Below, piece by piece: positions 1-12,179 of a stretch of DNA of 64,000 bases (position 1 is the first letter of the stretch; each line of letters begins with the position of its first letter). Source of the stretch: Callorhinus ursinus. Taxonomy: Eukaryota; Chordata; Mammalia; Carnivora; Otariidae. The notes beneath the pieces are model-generated. The model was given only the letters and a program-made list of their open reading frames with translations. It was not told where the DNA came from and did not search any database. Location: contig NW_020312902.1 of NCBI RefSeq assembly GCF_003265705.1, positions 8,757,854 through 8,821,853 on the forward strand. The letters are read 5' to 3'. A program made the position numbers and the translations under genes.

Positions 1-151
1 TGAACTCAGAGAAAAGAGCCAATTGTAAAGGTTCCTAGAGTTACACTTGAGCTTGGTCTTAAAAGGTGTGGTGGGGGGATGATGTACAACTCTGGCAGAA
101 AGATATGAAAAGACAACATGCTTCTTAATAAACTTGTATTTTAACATGTAG

Positions 152-346
152 CTTTATTTTTTTAATTTTATTAATTTATTTTTAGAGAGAGTAGGAGGGT
201 TAGAGGGAGGAGAGAGAAAATCTTAAGTAGGCTCCATGTCCAACATGGAGCCCAAAACACGACTCTATCTCATGACCCTGAGATCATCATCTGAGCTGAA
301 ATCAAGGGTTCAAACGCTTAACCAACTGAACCACCCAGGCACCCCA
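152..346 (-). repeat. SINEC element, older subfamily
   Basis: A tRNA-derived carnivore SINE in antisense orientation: a T-rich tail at the left, then a purine-rich stretch, then the head complement ending ccacccaggcacccc. The internal segment (aacatggagcccaaaacacg) differs from most other copies here, which suggests an older subfamily. Confidence 0.9.
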
Positions 347-1439
347 CCTGGCTTTACTTTAAATAAAAGTATCACTAATGGCAACTAATACAAAAAGGAA
401 ATAAAAATTGTCACTAGTTAACAACTTACAGTGGTTTGTATAATTTAAACTATAGGAACCCTACAATCTACTAGCAAACCATACAGTTTTGTGTCATGAG
501 CTTTTGCTAATCTTCTGACTTGCACACTAAGAATCTCAAAAGCCATTTGTATCCTTTCTTGGAACAATGTTTGTTCTTAAGCTGCACTAACTAATGACTT
601 AGAAATAATTAAGACCAATTATCTTGAAGCCAGTCATACTGTGATCTGCCACCATATCCTCATGGAAGGAGGAATAAGAATGTTCTAGGTTAATACCAAA
701 GTCAGTATACAAAGACATGGCCAACCTGGAACAGGTACACCATACTCTATGGGCTCAAATCCTTAAGGGTATCAAGTACAAGGACGGTAGATTTGAAGGG
801 AGGGGCTGGGAAGAAAAAAGAAAAACACTAATCACAAGCATTGTGTTTGTAAGTTGCCTAAATTTTCAAGTTCAAGGCTCAGAAAGATGTTGATACATAT
901 GAGAAGGGTTACTTTTGTGGGCTAATCTGACAAAAGTAAAAGGGATGCCATATTAAATTGCTGAGAACAGATCACCCACTCTGATCAGGTTACTACCCAT
1001 GTGAAAATGTCGTAAGTTAAAGTTTAAGATAGGTTTCCACATGAAAGTACACATAAATAACAAATCTTCCATTTTATGAGGAATAATATGAAGATCATTA
1101 TTTATAGCACACACTATGTGACAACCTAAGTGAAAATGATCTAAAACAGAGAAATTAAGGTAGGATTATTTATGTGAATTCTTTAAAGATTCTTTGCCAG
1201 GTTCTTTTAGATAGTAATCTCCCGTGTTTAACATGTTATACTGGGATTCAAGAGCCATGTGTACTTTATATTCATGAATTCACACCTATAATACCTAAGC
1301 TCTGACAAAGAAAGAAAAAAAAACTGTTGCAAAATGTTCAGACTGAAAGGTTTGATCCTGGAGTACGAATTCCTCAGTGAAACACATACCTTTGGACAGG
1401 GTAGTAAGTAACTTTCTCAGAATAGTTAGAGAAAAGAAC
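347..1439. other. No gene recognised
   Basis: AT-rich DNA in which I recognise neither a gene nor a familiar repeat. Confidence 0.5.
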
Positions 1440-1473
1440 CAACAACAACAACAGCAACAACAACAACAACAAA
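1440..1473. repeat. (AAC)n simple repeat
   Basis: An imperfect run of AAC triplets interrupted by one AGC. A minus-strand reading frame across it owes its valine run to this repeat and is not a gene. Confidence 0.9.
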
Positions 1474-2940
1474 AACCTCATGAGAACTGCTCCTGAGCCT
1501 TTGAGAAGGGAGGTGACTAGAACAGTACAAAAACTGGGTGGAAGAGGGCAAAGGAAGAGCTAAGAAAGCACATGAAGAGACATCTAAAGGGGCCAAGAGT
1601 GCCAAGAGAGATAAGGAGGATAAAGTAACTGTGGCAGCAGCATGAGGCTGGGCATACCCACAGGGAGCTATGTGGCTTATTTCAAGGGGGTGGAACACTG
1701 AACAAGTGGACAATTTTGATTTTGTTTAACTGAAAGGCTGCTGTGCAATCCTACAAATGGGAAAAAGAAAAAGGAGTGTTTTTCCAATATAGAAAGCTAG
1801 GATGCAATAAATAGCTATCACTTGAAAAAATATTAAAGAAAAGAGAATACCTTATAATATATAAAAATGAAAAATTGAGAACTTTGAGGAAAAGCAATAT
1901 AAAATCTATGTAAACCCAGAGCTACATTACTGATTGATTGTCATGACAAAGCTTTTCATCCTGTGCACTGTGCCATCCTTCCAACCACAAGATCCCCACA
2001 AAACACACTGACAAGAATGTTGGGATATGTGAAGCAGCGTAAGGTTTTTCTTCACTCCAACTCTCAATTTGGCAGCTTATGGAAACAATTCTTAATGGCT
2101 GAGTTTTTAAAACTCACTCCAAGATAAGCAGGACTGTGACTCCTGTGGGCTATTTCCAAGTTGCCAAGTCATTAATCTAAAACAGCTCTCAAACCCTTTA
2201 AACTGATTCCTGCTGGCCCAATATAATAAATGATACGGTGTTTTAAATAAAACGGAGGGAGAGGGTAGAAAGAAGACCCAAACGAGTACCTCTGGAGTTA
2301 CTTTTAAGTTAAAAAAACAAAACAAAACAAAAAAAACTGGAAGCAATAAGATAATATACATTTACTACTATATTTTTCAATCATGTGCCTGGAAACTACA
2401 GAAAGGAATTTGGAAAGGCCTTCTGCCAGAAGCAAATTACTTTTTTCAATTTCAAGTTTAAACAGTTACTACCTTTGCTACACCCCCAGAAATGAAAGCA
2501 AAACAACAACAACAACAAAAAGATATATTTCAAATATATTTCAAGCTTTTTGCAGATGATTTACTACATTAATCAAATCTGTTCATTCCTGTAAGCATTA
2601 GTTAATACCTTCCTACAGGAATTGGAAGAAGGACATTGTGCATTCAACAAGTGTTTGCCTTTGCCATGACACAAAAGTCAAGATGTACATAAACCAGTAA
2701 ACAATCAGTGCATCTAGACCAATGTTTTTAGTATAGTGAGAACAGAGCAAGCAGCCACAGCTTTAGCATTTTGGATCATTGGTTTAAAAACAAAGATTTG
2801 TAGCTAGGGCTCAAAAGAGGAATCTAAACATGCAAATCTTAATATAAAGCGGTTATAGAGATCATACCATTATTAGAAAATACTCATGGAAATACTTTTA
2901 TTTCAGTTATTTCCAAAATAACTAGACAAATTATATCACA
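1474..2940. other. No gene recognised
   Basis: AT-rich single-copy-looking DNA with a short (AAC)n tract near 2500-2519. Short open frames have no protein features that I recognise. Confidence 0.5.
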
Positions 2941-2954
2941 AAACAATATAAACA

Positions 2955-3035
2955 CACACAATGAATCATGGAACACTACACCAAAACAAATGATGTAATA
3001 TATGGTGATTAACATAACAATAAAAAATTAAAAAA
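2955..3035 (+). mobile_element. Very short 5'-truncated carnivore L1 insertion
   Basis: About 81 bp that match only the last part of the L1 3' UTR (aatgaatcatggaacac ... gattaacataacaataaaa plus A tail). It is flanked by an exact 14-bp target-site duplication, aaacaatataaaca, at 2941-2954 and 3036-3049. The same 3' end is seen at 14554-14795 and 22396-22809. Confidence 0.88.
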
Positions 3036-3259
3036 AAACAATATAAACAAATTGTAAGTGCTTAAAACTTATGAAGGAATCCTAATCATAATCATAGTTG
3101 ATTTATTAGGATGAGTAAGATCAGAAGTAAAAAATAAAAGTTGCTTGGTCTTCTGAAGATGATGAGCTCAATGTTGTGAATAAAAAATTGCTAAATTAAA
3201 AAGCAGGTTTTCCTCGAGTCGTAAGTTAAGGGGGTGGAGAGTTCTTTACAAGGTAGGGA

Positions 3260-3292
3260 GTTGTTATAACCCTTGTCAGTTGTTATAACCCT
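3260..3292. repeat. Short direct repeat
   Basis: The 14-mer gttgttataaccct occurs twice, 19 bp apart (3260-3273 and 3279-3292). Confidence 0.85.
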
Positions 3293-3780
3293 CAGTTAAA
3301 AGGTAGACCAAAAAAATCTGTCCACCAACAGAGGAATTAAAAAGCACACACACACAGACCAAAAACAACAACAACAAAAAACAAAAAACCACAACACCTT
3401 AATCTGTCTTTTCCAGAATGCTGAGTGGGACAAGAAAGTCTCCCCTGAGAATCTGTAACAACAAGCCTACTCTTCAAAAAATTTGGTATTTGAAGAAAAA
3501 AAAATACATACCCCCCAACATGGTCCAAAAAATCCTAAGCCAACAGAATAACAAAGTGGCCTTAGGCTGGTAGCACTACTGATACCCCACAAAAAGGGAA
3601 CATAAATTCAGTCTAGAGAAAGGTGCTCTCAAAACAGACTGCCTAAGGATTTCCACAGATAAAATTCTGCCAAGTTAAAAATTCAAATTACAAAGCACAT
3701 GAGTAACAAATCACATTAAACAAAAGTCAGCAGAAACAACAGAGAGTAGAATTTGATACCTCCCCCCCTAAGAACTGCAG
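3293..3780. other. No gene recognised; (AAC)n tract near 3364-3390
   Basis: A-rich DNA with an AAC-type tract. I see no gene. Confidence 0.45.
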
Positions 3781-3829
3781 ACAACAGAATACTAAGACAC
3801 AGAATATAAAATAAGTTTTTACAATGTTC

Positions 3830-4680
3830 AAAATCCTTGAAGATAGAACTGGAAGCATGAGAAACAAGATGTTATAAAGGAAGACCAATAGAGCTGAAAA
3901 ACTACAGAATAATCGAAAAAAACATAGTGAATGGATTAAACAGAATAGACTAGACCCACGTAGAGAGAATAAACTGGAATCTAAACTTGAAAAAACTAGC
4001 CAGAATGGCAGAGAGACAAAGAAATGGAATGTGTAAAAGAGAGGCTAAGAAAAAGAGAAAGCAAAGAGGTCCAACATACCAGAGTTTCTAAAGGGGAAAC
4101 AGAATAGGGGAGAGGTCATATATGGGGAAATCATGGCTAGAAACTTCAGAGACAAATCACCTATAAAGGACTGTTAATTACATTTGCAATAAGATTTCAA
4201 AAGAAAAAAACTCATAGGACACAAATAGTAGTGCTGAGAGAAGATAGCAGTCAGCCTAGAACTGTAAATCAAACAGAACTATCAAGAGTAAGTAAAAAAA
4301 CAAAAACAGAAACAAAAAGAAAAAACAAACAAAAAAAAACTATCTTACTAAAGAGTTCTATAAACTCATTAAAGAAGCTTTTAGAGGACGAATTTCAGAA
4401 AAATTAAAACTAGAAGAATGGAGATGGAAGAGGAAAGAAAATGGTAAACAAGTGAATAATTTTTAAAATACCATATAAAATAATAGCAATAACAAATGTA
4501 GAAGGTTAAAAAACTGGAACTAAAATCCTAATAATATCACATAATATGGAAATAGAGAATGAGAGTTAAAATGTTTTAAGATCCTTGTATTGTTCAGAAG
4601 GGAAGAACTATTGACTTTAGACTGATAAAACTTTAATCTGATAAAAGATTATCCAGAATATATTTTAAAAATCACTAAAA
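3830..4680 (+). mobile_element. Old L1/HAL1-like fragment
   Basis: A-rich sequence with phrases typical of old L1 or HAL1 5' regions, such as ggacacaaatagtagtgctg, followed by the cagcctagaactg motif. Reading frames are broken. The boundaries and subfamily are estimates. Confidence 0.55.
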
Positions 4681-4689
4681 AAGGAAAAA

Positions 4690-5094
4690 AAAGACAACCT
4701 AATCTGTTTATTAATAAAAGATCTAAACAGGTACTTCCCAAAAGAGAATGTCCAAATGACCAATAAATGAAGAAATGCCTGTCATCATTAGTCATCAGGG
4801 AAATACAAATTAAAACCACAAGGAGATATGCTATCTACCTATCAGTATGGTTAAAAATGAAAACAAACAAAAAAAATTGTTAATACCAAGTATTGGCAAG
4901 GATGTGGAGCATCTGGAACTCAAACAGTACAAATCCTTATGCCAACTAGTCAAGTATTTTGGAAAACTTTTTGGCATTATCTACAAAAGTTGGACACACA
5001 CATACCCTGTAATCTAGCTACATCTCTCCCAGGAATACACTCAACAGATGCATGCATGTGTATACACAGACACACACACACACACAAATACATG

Positions 5095-5127
<33 letters not shown>

Positions 5128-5159
5128 AGAACACTAAAAACAAGAATATTCATGGCAAA
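4690..5159 (+). mobile_element. L1M 3'-region fragment, left part
   Basis: Sense-strand L1M sequence. Landmarks are gtccaaatgaccaataaatg, catcagggaaatacaaatta, ggcaaggatgtggagcatct and the aatctagctac stretch. It is interrupted by a SINE and resumes at 5373. Confidence 0.85.
5069..5127. repeat. (CA)n and (TA)n microsatellites
   Basis: A (CA)n run at about 5069-5086 is followed by (TA)n at 5101-5127, inside the L1M fragment. Confidence 0.95.
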
Positions 5160-5372
5160 ATTTTTTAAAAAAGATTTTATTTGAGAAAGAGAGAGAGGTA
5201 GTGAGCATGAGTGGGGGGAGGGGCAGAGGGAGAGGGAGAAGCAGCCTCCCCGCTGGAGCAGGGAGCCCAACATGGGGACATGGGGCTTGGGGCTCGATCC
5301 AGGACTCTGAAATCATGACCTGAGCCTGAGCAGAAGGCAGACGTTTACCGGACTGAGCCACCCAGGCGCCCC
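5160..5372 (-). repeat. SINEC element inserted in L1M
   Basis: An antisense SINEC running from a T-rich tail to the head complement ccacccaggcgcccc. It divides the L1M fragment. Confidence 0.92.
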
Positions 5373-5608
5373 GGAATTATTTTTAAAAGCCCAAAACTAG
5401 AAACAATCTGAATGGCCATCCACAAAAAGGATAGATTAGTGTACATTCATATCAAGGATTACAAACAATAATGAGATAAACTATTGTTATGATGCAACAA
5501 CATGGATGAATTTCACAGACAAAAGTGTTGAGCAAAAGAAGCCAGATACAAAAGAGCAGATACTGAATGATTCAATTTGTATAAACTCAGAAGCAGGCAA
5601 CACTAACC
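5373..5608 (+). mobile_element. L1M 3'-region fragment, right part
   Basis: This continues the L1M at 4690-5159. Landmarks are caatctgaatggccatccac, acaacatggatgaatttcac and agcaaaagaagccagataca. Its continuity with the left part dates the SINE as the later insertion. Confidence 0.85.
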
Positions 5609-5611
5609 TAC

Positions 5612-5717
5612 ACTGAGCAAGGAGCCCAACTTGGGGCTGGATCTCAGGAGTCTGAGATCATGACCCAAGCCAAAACCAAGAGTCAGACACTCAACCGGCT
5701 GAATCACCCAGGTGCGC
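5612..5717 (-). repeat. Tail-less SINEC fragment
   Basis: The tRNA-like head and core of an older SINEC are present in antisense (ggagcccaacttggggctgg to aatcacccaggtgcgc). The pyrimidine-rich middle and the tail are missing. Confidence 0.8.
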
Positions 5718-5827
5718 TTGGCTTTATTCTTCTTTTTATTGTTCATATTATATAGTGAGTCTTTGAGAGTAAAAGACACTAATAGGAGAGATACAACTAC
5801 ATTTTGTGCTAGCAGAGCTCAGGCTCT

Positions 5828-5995
5828 AGGAATAGCAAAAATAGCTGAAAAGACCTTAAAGGTCATCTAGTCCAATTCTCTCTTTGTACTTGTGAGATTT
5901 CAGAGGTGCCTAAGGTCACTACCTAAGGTCATACAAAGCACTTATCTCCTGACTTCAGGTCAGTACTTTTTCCACTCCATCAAAGTTAAAGTTGC
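5828..5995 (-). repeat. MIR-like ancient SINE
   Basis: It reads like the antisense MIR family: aaaggtcatctagtccaatt, then ctaaggtcatacaaagca, ending with ctttttccactccatca. Confidence 0.65.
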
Positions 5996-8040
5996 TGCTT
6001 AGGAGAAAATGCTCAAATTGGAACCCTCTCTCCTACGGAACACGTTGTCATTCCTTTGTATCACCAATGAAACATTCCACCTCAACTGAGATGTCAAAAA
6101 ACATTTCAAACCTATCTGACCAAGGTCAAAAATGAAGTTGTGTTAATGTACATAACCCACCGGTGTACTAAACTTAAATAGACATTAGAGTATAAAATTT
6201 CAAGGAAGGAAGTAGCTCTGGGTAATACTGTTCCAGTGGCAATCAAAGATATTTAGGATGGTTAGATGAAAGAAATAACATCCTGAGGTTGTTCTAAAAC
6301 TTTGAGAATAAAATAGTGGAATGGTTAGAATACAGAGAAAGTATTTAACTCTTCATAAAGGAATTGTGTGGTTTATAAAAAGAAAAAAAAAACTACTTCA
6401 ATTACAGCACTGGTCTAAAACATTCAAATGCTCTTGGGACCTTCTTTTCAAAATTTATTCAGAGGGGGTTTCTCCTTGTCATTCAGTTTTTGCAGCACAC
6501 ATATCCATATTTAATTCACTCTCTGACTATAACCTAGTATTTAACCATTGTTCACATTCTTGTCTGGGCACATGTCCAACCTCTTCCTCCATGAAACACT
6601 AGAATAAACTTTAATATATTAGGAAATTAGAAAAATTAAATGAACAGGAGAGAAAGCAAATGCATTTTCACACAAAGTACAGGATACAGCTGTGATATGT
6701 CATCTGTCAAGCTTACAGACTATCTCCTTAACTAGAAGAAAAATTACAGGACTCTCCTTAGCTGAACAGGAAGTAGCAATCTAAAAAAACATAAATGTTC
6801 CCAAGCCCTAATTCTATTCCCTTCACTTCTCATTTCCAGCACCTACTCACCCTTTGACCAGGCCTGTGTAATACACGCATTCAAACAGCCTTGATGAAGT
6901 GTCAGTAAACATATGGATGACAAGTATTTTGAGAGTCCACAGAATAACCTTTAATCATGATGTCCCCAAATAAAAAACCTGTGTTGGCTCTACTCTTCTG
7001 AAGAAACAGGTTGTAACAAAAATGACAAAATCTGCCTTGGCTCTTAAGAAGTTCGTATTTCTATGTATGATCCTTAGTCTTCCATTTCTGAAAGTTGTTT
7101 CTATGGCACCAAAATATAACTTAAAAAACCCAGAATTTCCTTTTCTATCCTTTGTAGGATACCATGTAAACTCATAAACATCAGGCACCTTACCCAGGCC
7201 CAAGGCAACAGAGGCGGAAAAGAAGAATTTCATAATGGAGCTAACATGTGATTTATAAATTATAATTTAAAAAGATAAAAGCCAAGCAAAGAAGCAGCAA
7301 GAGAATGTTCTAGGCACTAGAAGCCACATGAGCAAAAGGAGCAGTATATTTGGGACAAACAATAATTTAATAGCATGGCAAATCTTCCCAACAGCTCCAC
7401 TTAAGTCAGTTAGCTGGATACTTCAATGTTTACTAGAGGTGCTCCCACTAAATCAACAGGAGATCATATTCAAAATGGTAGTTCTACATACATATAAGAG
7501 AGGCTCAAAACAAAGGAAACTATGATATGCTCAAATGGGTGTGTTTACAGAAGAGAGGAAGTGGTGAGCATTTTAACCAAGAAAACACTGTAAAATCACT
7601 TCCAAATACCCCTTTCAATCTTTTGATTTTCCCAGCTTACCTTTTCAATCAATTGGAGGAGAGCGAAACAGTGTTGCCACACTTCTCACAAAGTACTATC
7701 ACCATGGGTCTGACTATACAAAAACAGAGCTAACCCTCAAACCATCTTGGGAAGTCACCAAAAAGTCACCATCTTGTCAATTAGATGGTATATATTAGAA
7801 ATGAAAAGAAACGCTGTACGGAAAAAGCAATAAAAGAACACATGGAATAGAGAGAAGGAACTCTTTCTGAGATCTTCCCCTCTCCCACGGCAGGCTCCAC
7901 AATTTATGAACAGCTGGGAAATTTCCTTTTCACAGGAAAAGGAGGACTTCTTAGTTCACATTAAAGTGGAAATGACAAAAACTATATCATCACACAGAAA
8001 AAAAGGTGTTTCCTGAAGGAAGGAGACAGTACTGCGTTTA
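5996..8040. other. No gene recognised
   Basis: About 2 kb without a recognised repeat or gene. A 92-codon minus-strand frame at 6955-7233 begins with a hydrophobic stretch but lacks any other support. Confidence 0.45.
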
Positions 8041-8043
8041 AAT

Positions 8044-8092
8044 ACACACACACAAACACACACAAACACACACACACACACACACACACACA
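8044..8092. repeat. (CA)n microsatellite
   Basis: About 49 bp of CA dinucleotides with two CAAA interruptions. Confidence 0.97.
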
Positions 8093-8474
8093 GGAAAAGC
8101 AAAACACATGTAGACAACAAGCAGAAAAAATCTTTTTCAAGAGATAAAGGATAAAATAACCAAATCAAGGAAACATTACATGGTAGGAGTTAGCCTCAGT
8201 GGGATAATCACTTTGTCCCATAGGGTTAGCTCAAATGCAAATACACTTAAGGGGAATAACAAAAAAATATTTGCACTTCATGCAGGGATTCTTATCGCTA
8301 TTTTAATAAATACCTAGTTTCAGCTTTTCTTCCACATGCACACAAAAAGAATCTAATCTGTTTCATCACTAACTTATCACTAGTTCATATAATTCAGATT
8401 ACTTCAAAGAATTAAGGCTTGAATGGTTCATTCTTTAAAATATACTGATTCTTAAGCATACTTCTTCATTCTAC

Positions 8475-8600
8475 AAAAAGTATTCTTGCAGTGCCTACTA
8501 AGTGCCAGACACCAGTTCATGTTAGGCACACAGTGGAGAACAAGTTTCCTGCCCTCAAGGAGCTTACATTATTCACAATTGTGAAGGATAAGTTTTAAAA
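8475..8600 (-). repeat. L2 fragment
   Basis: The antisense L2 3' region shows gtgcctactaagtgccagac, then ctgccctcaaggagcttaca. Confidence 0.8.
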
Positions 8601-8631
8601 ATCCCTTTGCCTACTTTCGCTTTACTGACAG

Positions 8632-8845
8632 GGCAGTGGATTTCAAACTTTACAGTTTTTACAGCAAATAGAATCACATGAGGAACTTTAACAAAAATTT
8701 CCAATACCCAGGCTACACCCCATTCCATTTAAATCAGGATCTTGGGGTAAGACTCAGATATCAGTATTTTTCAAATTTCCTAGATGACTCCAAAGAACAG
8801 TCTATTGGAGTACTAATGAACTAGAGCATTGGTTCTCAACTTTGG
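8632..8845. repeat. MER5A-like hAT-Charlie remnant
   Basis: A non-autonomous DNA transposon. It has cagtggatttcaaacttt at one end, agaatcacatgaggaacttt inside, and the complementary end ggttctcaactttgggcc at the other. Confidence 0.78.
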
Positions 8846-9483
8846 GCCTTTGAAGGAATGGAGAATAAAAATAAAGAATCCCTAGAAATATATTCCTCTA
8901 TCTTCTCCCTATCATACCAACCAAGTCAGAAGGTTCACTGGGGGTACAGGACAGTTTACTCTGTGGGAAGGTGAGATGTACTTGCTATCCACAATAGCAC
9001 CTTCCCCATTCCTCACCTTAGTCAAAATAGAATCTCTGCAGAGGGGGCTATCAAGCATGCCGTTTCTGCCTCTAGCTTGGGTATCTAGGCTACACAAAGT
9101 GGGGACAGAACAGTCATCCTGAGATACATGGACACACAGGAAGCACACAGGGGTGCTTCCATAATACAATAACCAGAGCATAAGATTTTAATTGTTTAAA
9201 ATATTCTGATTTTATTACTTTTTAAATCTTAGGGTCAAAAAGTCACACTAGGGTTGAAATTAGCAAGAATGGATTAGGCACCAATACTCAAGTATATGTT
9301 TGGGAAGAATCAAATAATCCCAAATCAAGATGTTTTGGTTCTCAGTGGGAAGAATACAGGCAGGCATTAGGAAATGCCCTAACTCAAAGGTAAGTATTAT
9401 TAATGATGTTGTGGAATTAAGGAACATAAGCCAAAAAACTAACAAAAATTAAAGTCCCTCATAGAACAAAATATAGTCCTTTT
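8846..9483. other. No gene recognised
   Basis: I recognise no repeat or gene. Open frames are short. Confidence 0.45.
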
Positions 9484-9494
9484 AAATTCCATAT

Positions 9495-9690
9495 ATTTTT
9501 TAAAGATTTTATTTATTTATTTGATAGAGAGAGACACAGCGAGAGAGGGAACACAAGCAGGGGGAGTGGGAGAGAGAGAAGCAGGCTTCCCGCAGAGCAG
9601 GGAGCCCGATGCGGGGCTCGATCCCAGGACCCTGGGATCATGACCTGAGCCGAAGGCAGACGCTTAATGACTGAACCACCCAGGCGCCCA
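9495..9690 (-). repeat. SINEC element with exact target-site duplication
   Basis: A full-length antisense SINEC with an exact 11-bp duplication, aaattccatat, at 9484-9494 and 9691-9701. It is probably a relatively young copy. Confidence 0.95.
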
Positions 9691-9701
9691 AAATTCCATA
9701 T

Positions 9702-10472
9702 TTTTATATGTTTATTTAAAAAGCAATTTAAATCACCCAGTAAAAGCAAAATGGAACTCAATTTCCCCCCACATAAGGGCATTCCCTGAATTTAAATATA
9801 TCATTAGAAATTAAAAGTTTATGTACAATATTCTAAAGAATTCCCATTCCGGACCAGCACAGGTATGTCACGGATCCCTCCCTTCCTGGCTGTTTTCATC
9901 TCACAGATGAATCACAAGTATTTCTCAATATTTATACCATGTGTTGTAATATCCACCATACTGAGTTTTTAGTACCCCGCTTTTCTCTTCTACGTGAGTA
10001 TTCTAAATGCTTTAAGCATGTCCCATCAGTATATCCCAAGAATAACTTGATAAAAGTATATATTGCCCATGATTAAAAAACAATGTAAAAGTAACATCAT
10101 ACACAAACAGAAAATACAAAATCCCCATTTCTAAGAAGGTAGAACCATTCATTATAGTGTATTGCTTGTTAACAATACATTTAATGTCTTTTAACATGTA
10201 ATGTTTATGTATGCAGTTCAACACGTTACAAAGACTACCTTACAAGTTTAAGACATCTGTCTCTAATCTATGAATACGACAATAAGAGATTTAGTGTGAA
10301 AAACAAAAACTCCTCTTGGTTAAGTAAAAATGCTTTCCTTCATCTTTTCAAAGGAAATGAGAATTTTCCAGAGTAACTATAGGGAAAATTACTGGCAATT
10401 ATATTTGATACTTATCAACAATGTAATATATTCAATACAGAGAAAAGTTGGTTGTCACATAATATCCAATTT
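9702..10472. other. No gene recognised
   Basis: AT-rich DNA without a recognised gene or repeat. Confidence 0.45.
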
Positions 10473-10488
10473 AAAAAGTATAAATGGA

Positions 10489-10682
10489 GGGCGCCTGGGT
10501 GGCTCAGTTGTTCAAGCGACTGCCTTCCGCTCAGGTCATGATCCAGAAGTCCGAGGATCGAGTTCCGCATCAGGCTCCCTGCTCAGCAGGGAGTCTGCTT
10601 CTCCCTCTGACTCTCCCCCTCTCATGCTATCACTCTCTCTCTCAATAAATAAATAAAAATCTTTAAAAAAAATAAAAAAATA
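10489..10682 (+). repeat. SINEC element with 16-bp target-site duplication
   Basis: A sense SINEC from gggcgcctgggtggctcag to an A-rich tail, flanked by exact copies of aaaaagtataaatgga (10473-10488 and 10683-10698). A reading frame that runs into it is not a gene. Confidence 0.95.
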
Positions 10683-10698
10683 AAAAAGTATAAATGGA

Positions 10699-11057
10699 AT
10701 GGGGTAGGGAAGGGGAGAATTGGGGGCATGAGGGAAGAATATAAGAGTATCACAGATTTCTTAAGAGTCTGTGTCAACTGCCACTAACCTCACCCACCTC
10801 TTATCCACAAAGGCATCAAAAGATTTTACAAACCAAAGGGACTGTTGAGGAAATCATTGGAAACTGTTAATAACCTAGTGTTTCCTTATACCACTGACTA
10901 CAGGAATCCAAACAACCTTCTAATAAAGATGTGGGTCTGAAAAGAATCAAAAGTAATCTGATTATAATTCTACCTTCCCACTAGGACAGCCACTGTCCAA
11001 ACAGTCCTCTTGAAGGCTGAACACCACCAATCGAAAGAAAGCGTTCTCCATTTGTTC
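10699..11057. other. No gene recognised
   Basis: A non-repetitive-looking stretch. I see no gene. Confidence 0.45.
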
Positions 11058-11116
11058 AGAATAAAAAGGCAGATGTCAGAACACTTGGATTCCAGCAGCC
11101 ATCCAAAAAAATGAAA
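11058..11116 (-). repeat. Inverted copy of an L1/flank junction (left arm)
   Basis: This segment is the reverse complement of 11919-11977. The 47 bp 11070-11116 are exact, and the outer part has two mismatches. The partner runs from L1 sequence across the insertion boundary into the flanking MIR-like DNA, so this arm contains both parts. Confidence 0.93.
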
Positions 11117-11201
11117 AAAGCAGGAAAGTGTGAGAACCAGCAAGAATTTAAAAATTAGTCTTTATCTCCTTTTATACTGGGAATTAAAATTATTTTGAAG
11201 A

Positions 11202-11382
11202 GGGGCGCCTGGGTGGCTCAGATGGTTAAGCATCTGCCTTCGGCTCAGGTCATGATCCCAGGGTCCTAGGATTGAGCCCCACATCAGGCTCCTGGCTCAG
11301 CGGGGAGCCTGCTTCTCCCTCTGCCTCTCTCCCTGCTCATGCTCTCTCTATCTCTATGTCTTAAATGAATAAAAATCTTAAA
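11202..11382 (+). repeat. SINEC element
   Basis: A sense SINEC with a complete head and a short A tail. It lies between the two arms of the inverted repeat, and its flanks resemble each other imperfectly (aaaattatt). Confidence 0.93.
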
Positions 11383-11404
11383 AAAAAAATTATTGTATTG
11401 TAGA

Positions 11405-11528
11405 CTTCTAGGCTACAATACACTTTTCTATTATTTCATTTTATGCTCAAAACAACTCTGTAAAATTATACCTCCATTTATAGACTAAAATCCATCAAAG
11501 ACACAGTTAGTAAATGGCAGAATTAGGA
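11405..11528 (-). repeat. MIR fragment, interrupted by L1
   Basis: The antisense MIR core (ccatttatagactaaaatcc, then agtaaatggcagaattagga) is followed directly by the L1 insertion. The remainder of the flank resumes after 11940. Confidence 0.7.
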
Positions 11529-11544
11529 CTGGAATCCAAGTGTT

Positions 11545-11939
11545 TTTTTTTTAATTAACATATAATGTATTACTTGTTTCAGGGGTACAGGTCTGTGATT
11601 CATGAATCTTACACAACACCCAGCACTCACCACAACACACACCTTCCCCAATGTCCATCTCTCAGCCACCCCATCCCCTACCCCCCTCCCCTCCAGCAAC
11701 CTTCAGTTTGTTTCCTGAGATTAAGAGTCTCTTATGGTTTGTCTCCCTCTCTGGTTTCATCTTGCTTCATTTTTTCCTCTCTTCCCTAGTGATCCTCTGC
11801 CTTGTTTCTTAAATTCTGCATATCAGTGAGATCATATGATAATTGTCTTTCTCTGATGGACTTATTTCGCTTAGCATAATACCCTCCAGTTCTATCCAAA
11901 TCCTTGCAAATGGCAAGATTTCATTTTTTTGGATGGCTG
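11545..11939 (-). mobile_element. 5'-truncated carnivore L1, antisense
   Basis: L1 3'-end sequence in antisense, starting with a T tail and passing gtattacttgtttcaggggt and agcataataccctccagttc. It is flanked by an exact 16-bp duplication, ctggaatccaagtgtt, at 11529-11544 and 11940-11955. The plus-strand 74-codon frame at 11565 is read from this L1. Confidence 0.92.
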
Positions 11940-11977
11940 CTGGAATCCAAGTGTTCTGACATCTGTCTCTTTATTCT
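11919..11977 (+). repeat. Inverted-repeat right arm across the L1 boundary
   Basis: The last 21 bp of the L1 (to 11939) and 38 bp of flank are repeated in reverse complement at 11058-11116, about 0.8 kb away. Confidence 0.93.
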
Positions 11978-12179
11978 TAGGCAGGTGAGCTGCCATACTT
12001 TAGTCATTTAAACTTTTAGCTTCTTGGTTTTGTTAATTTGGGCTTTTCTTAAACTTATAAAAAATCATAGAAAAACATTAAGTTCTTAATACTGTAAATA
12101 TTTATAAAGACTCTGGACCTTAGTACTATCCCCTCGGTAACTTATATTGTGAAATTTGGCAATCCCTTTTTCAGTTTTG

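Noticed and set aside
6955..7233. 92-codon minus frame with a signal-peptide-like start
   Set aside because: Only the first residues look hydrophobic. No further domain, promoter or splice support is seen.
10330..10656. 108-codon plus-strand frame
   Set aside because: Its second half is read from a SINEC element and it has no other support.
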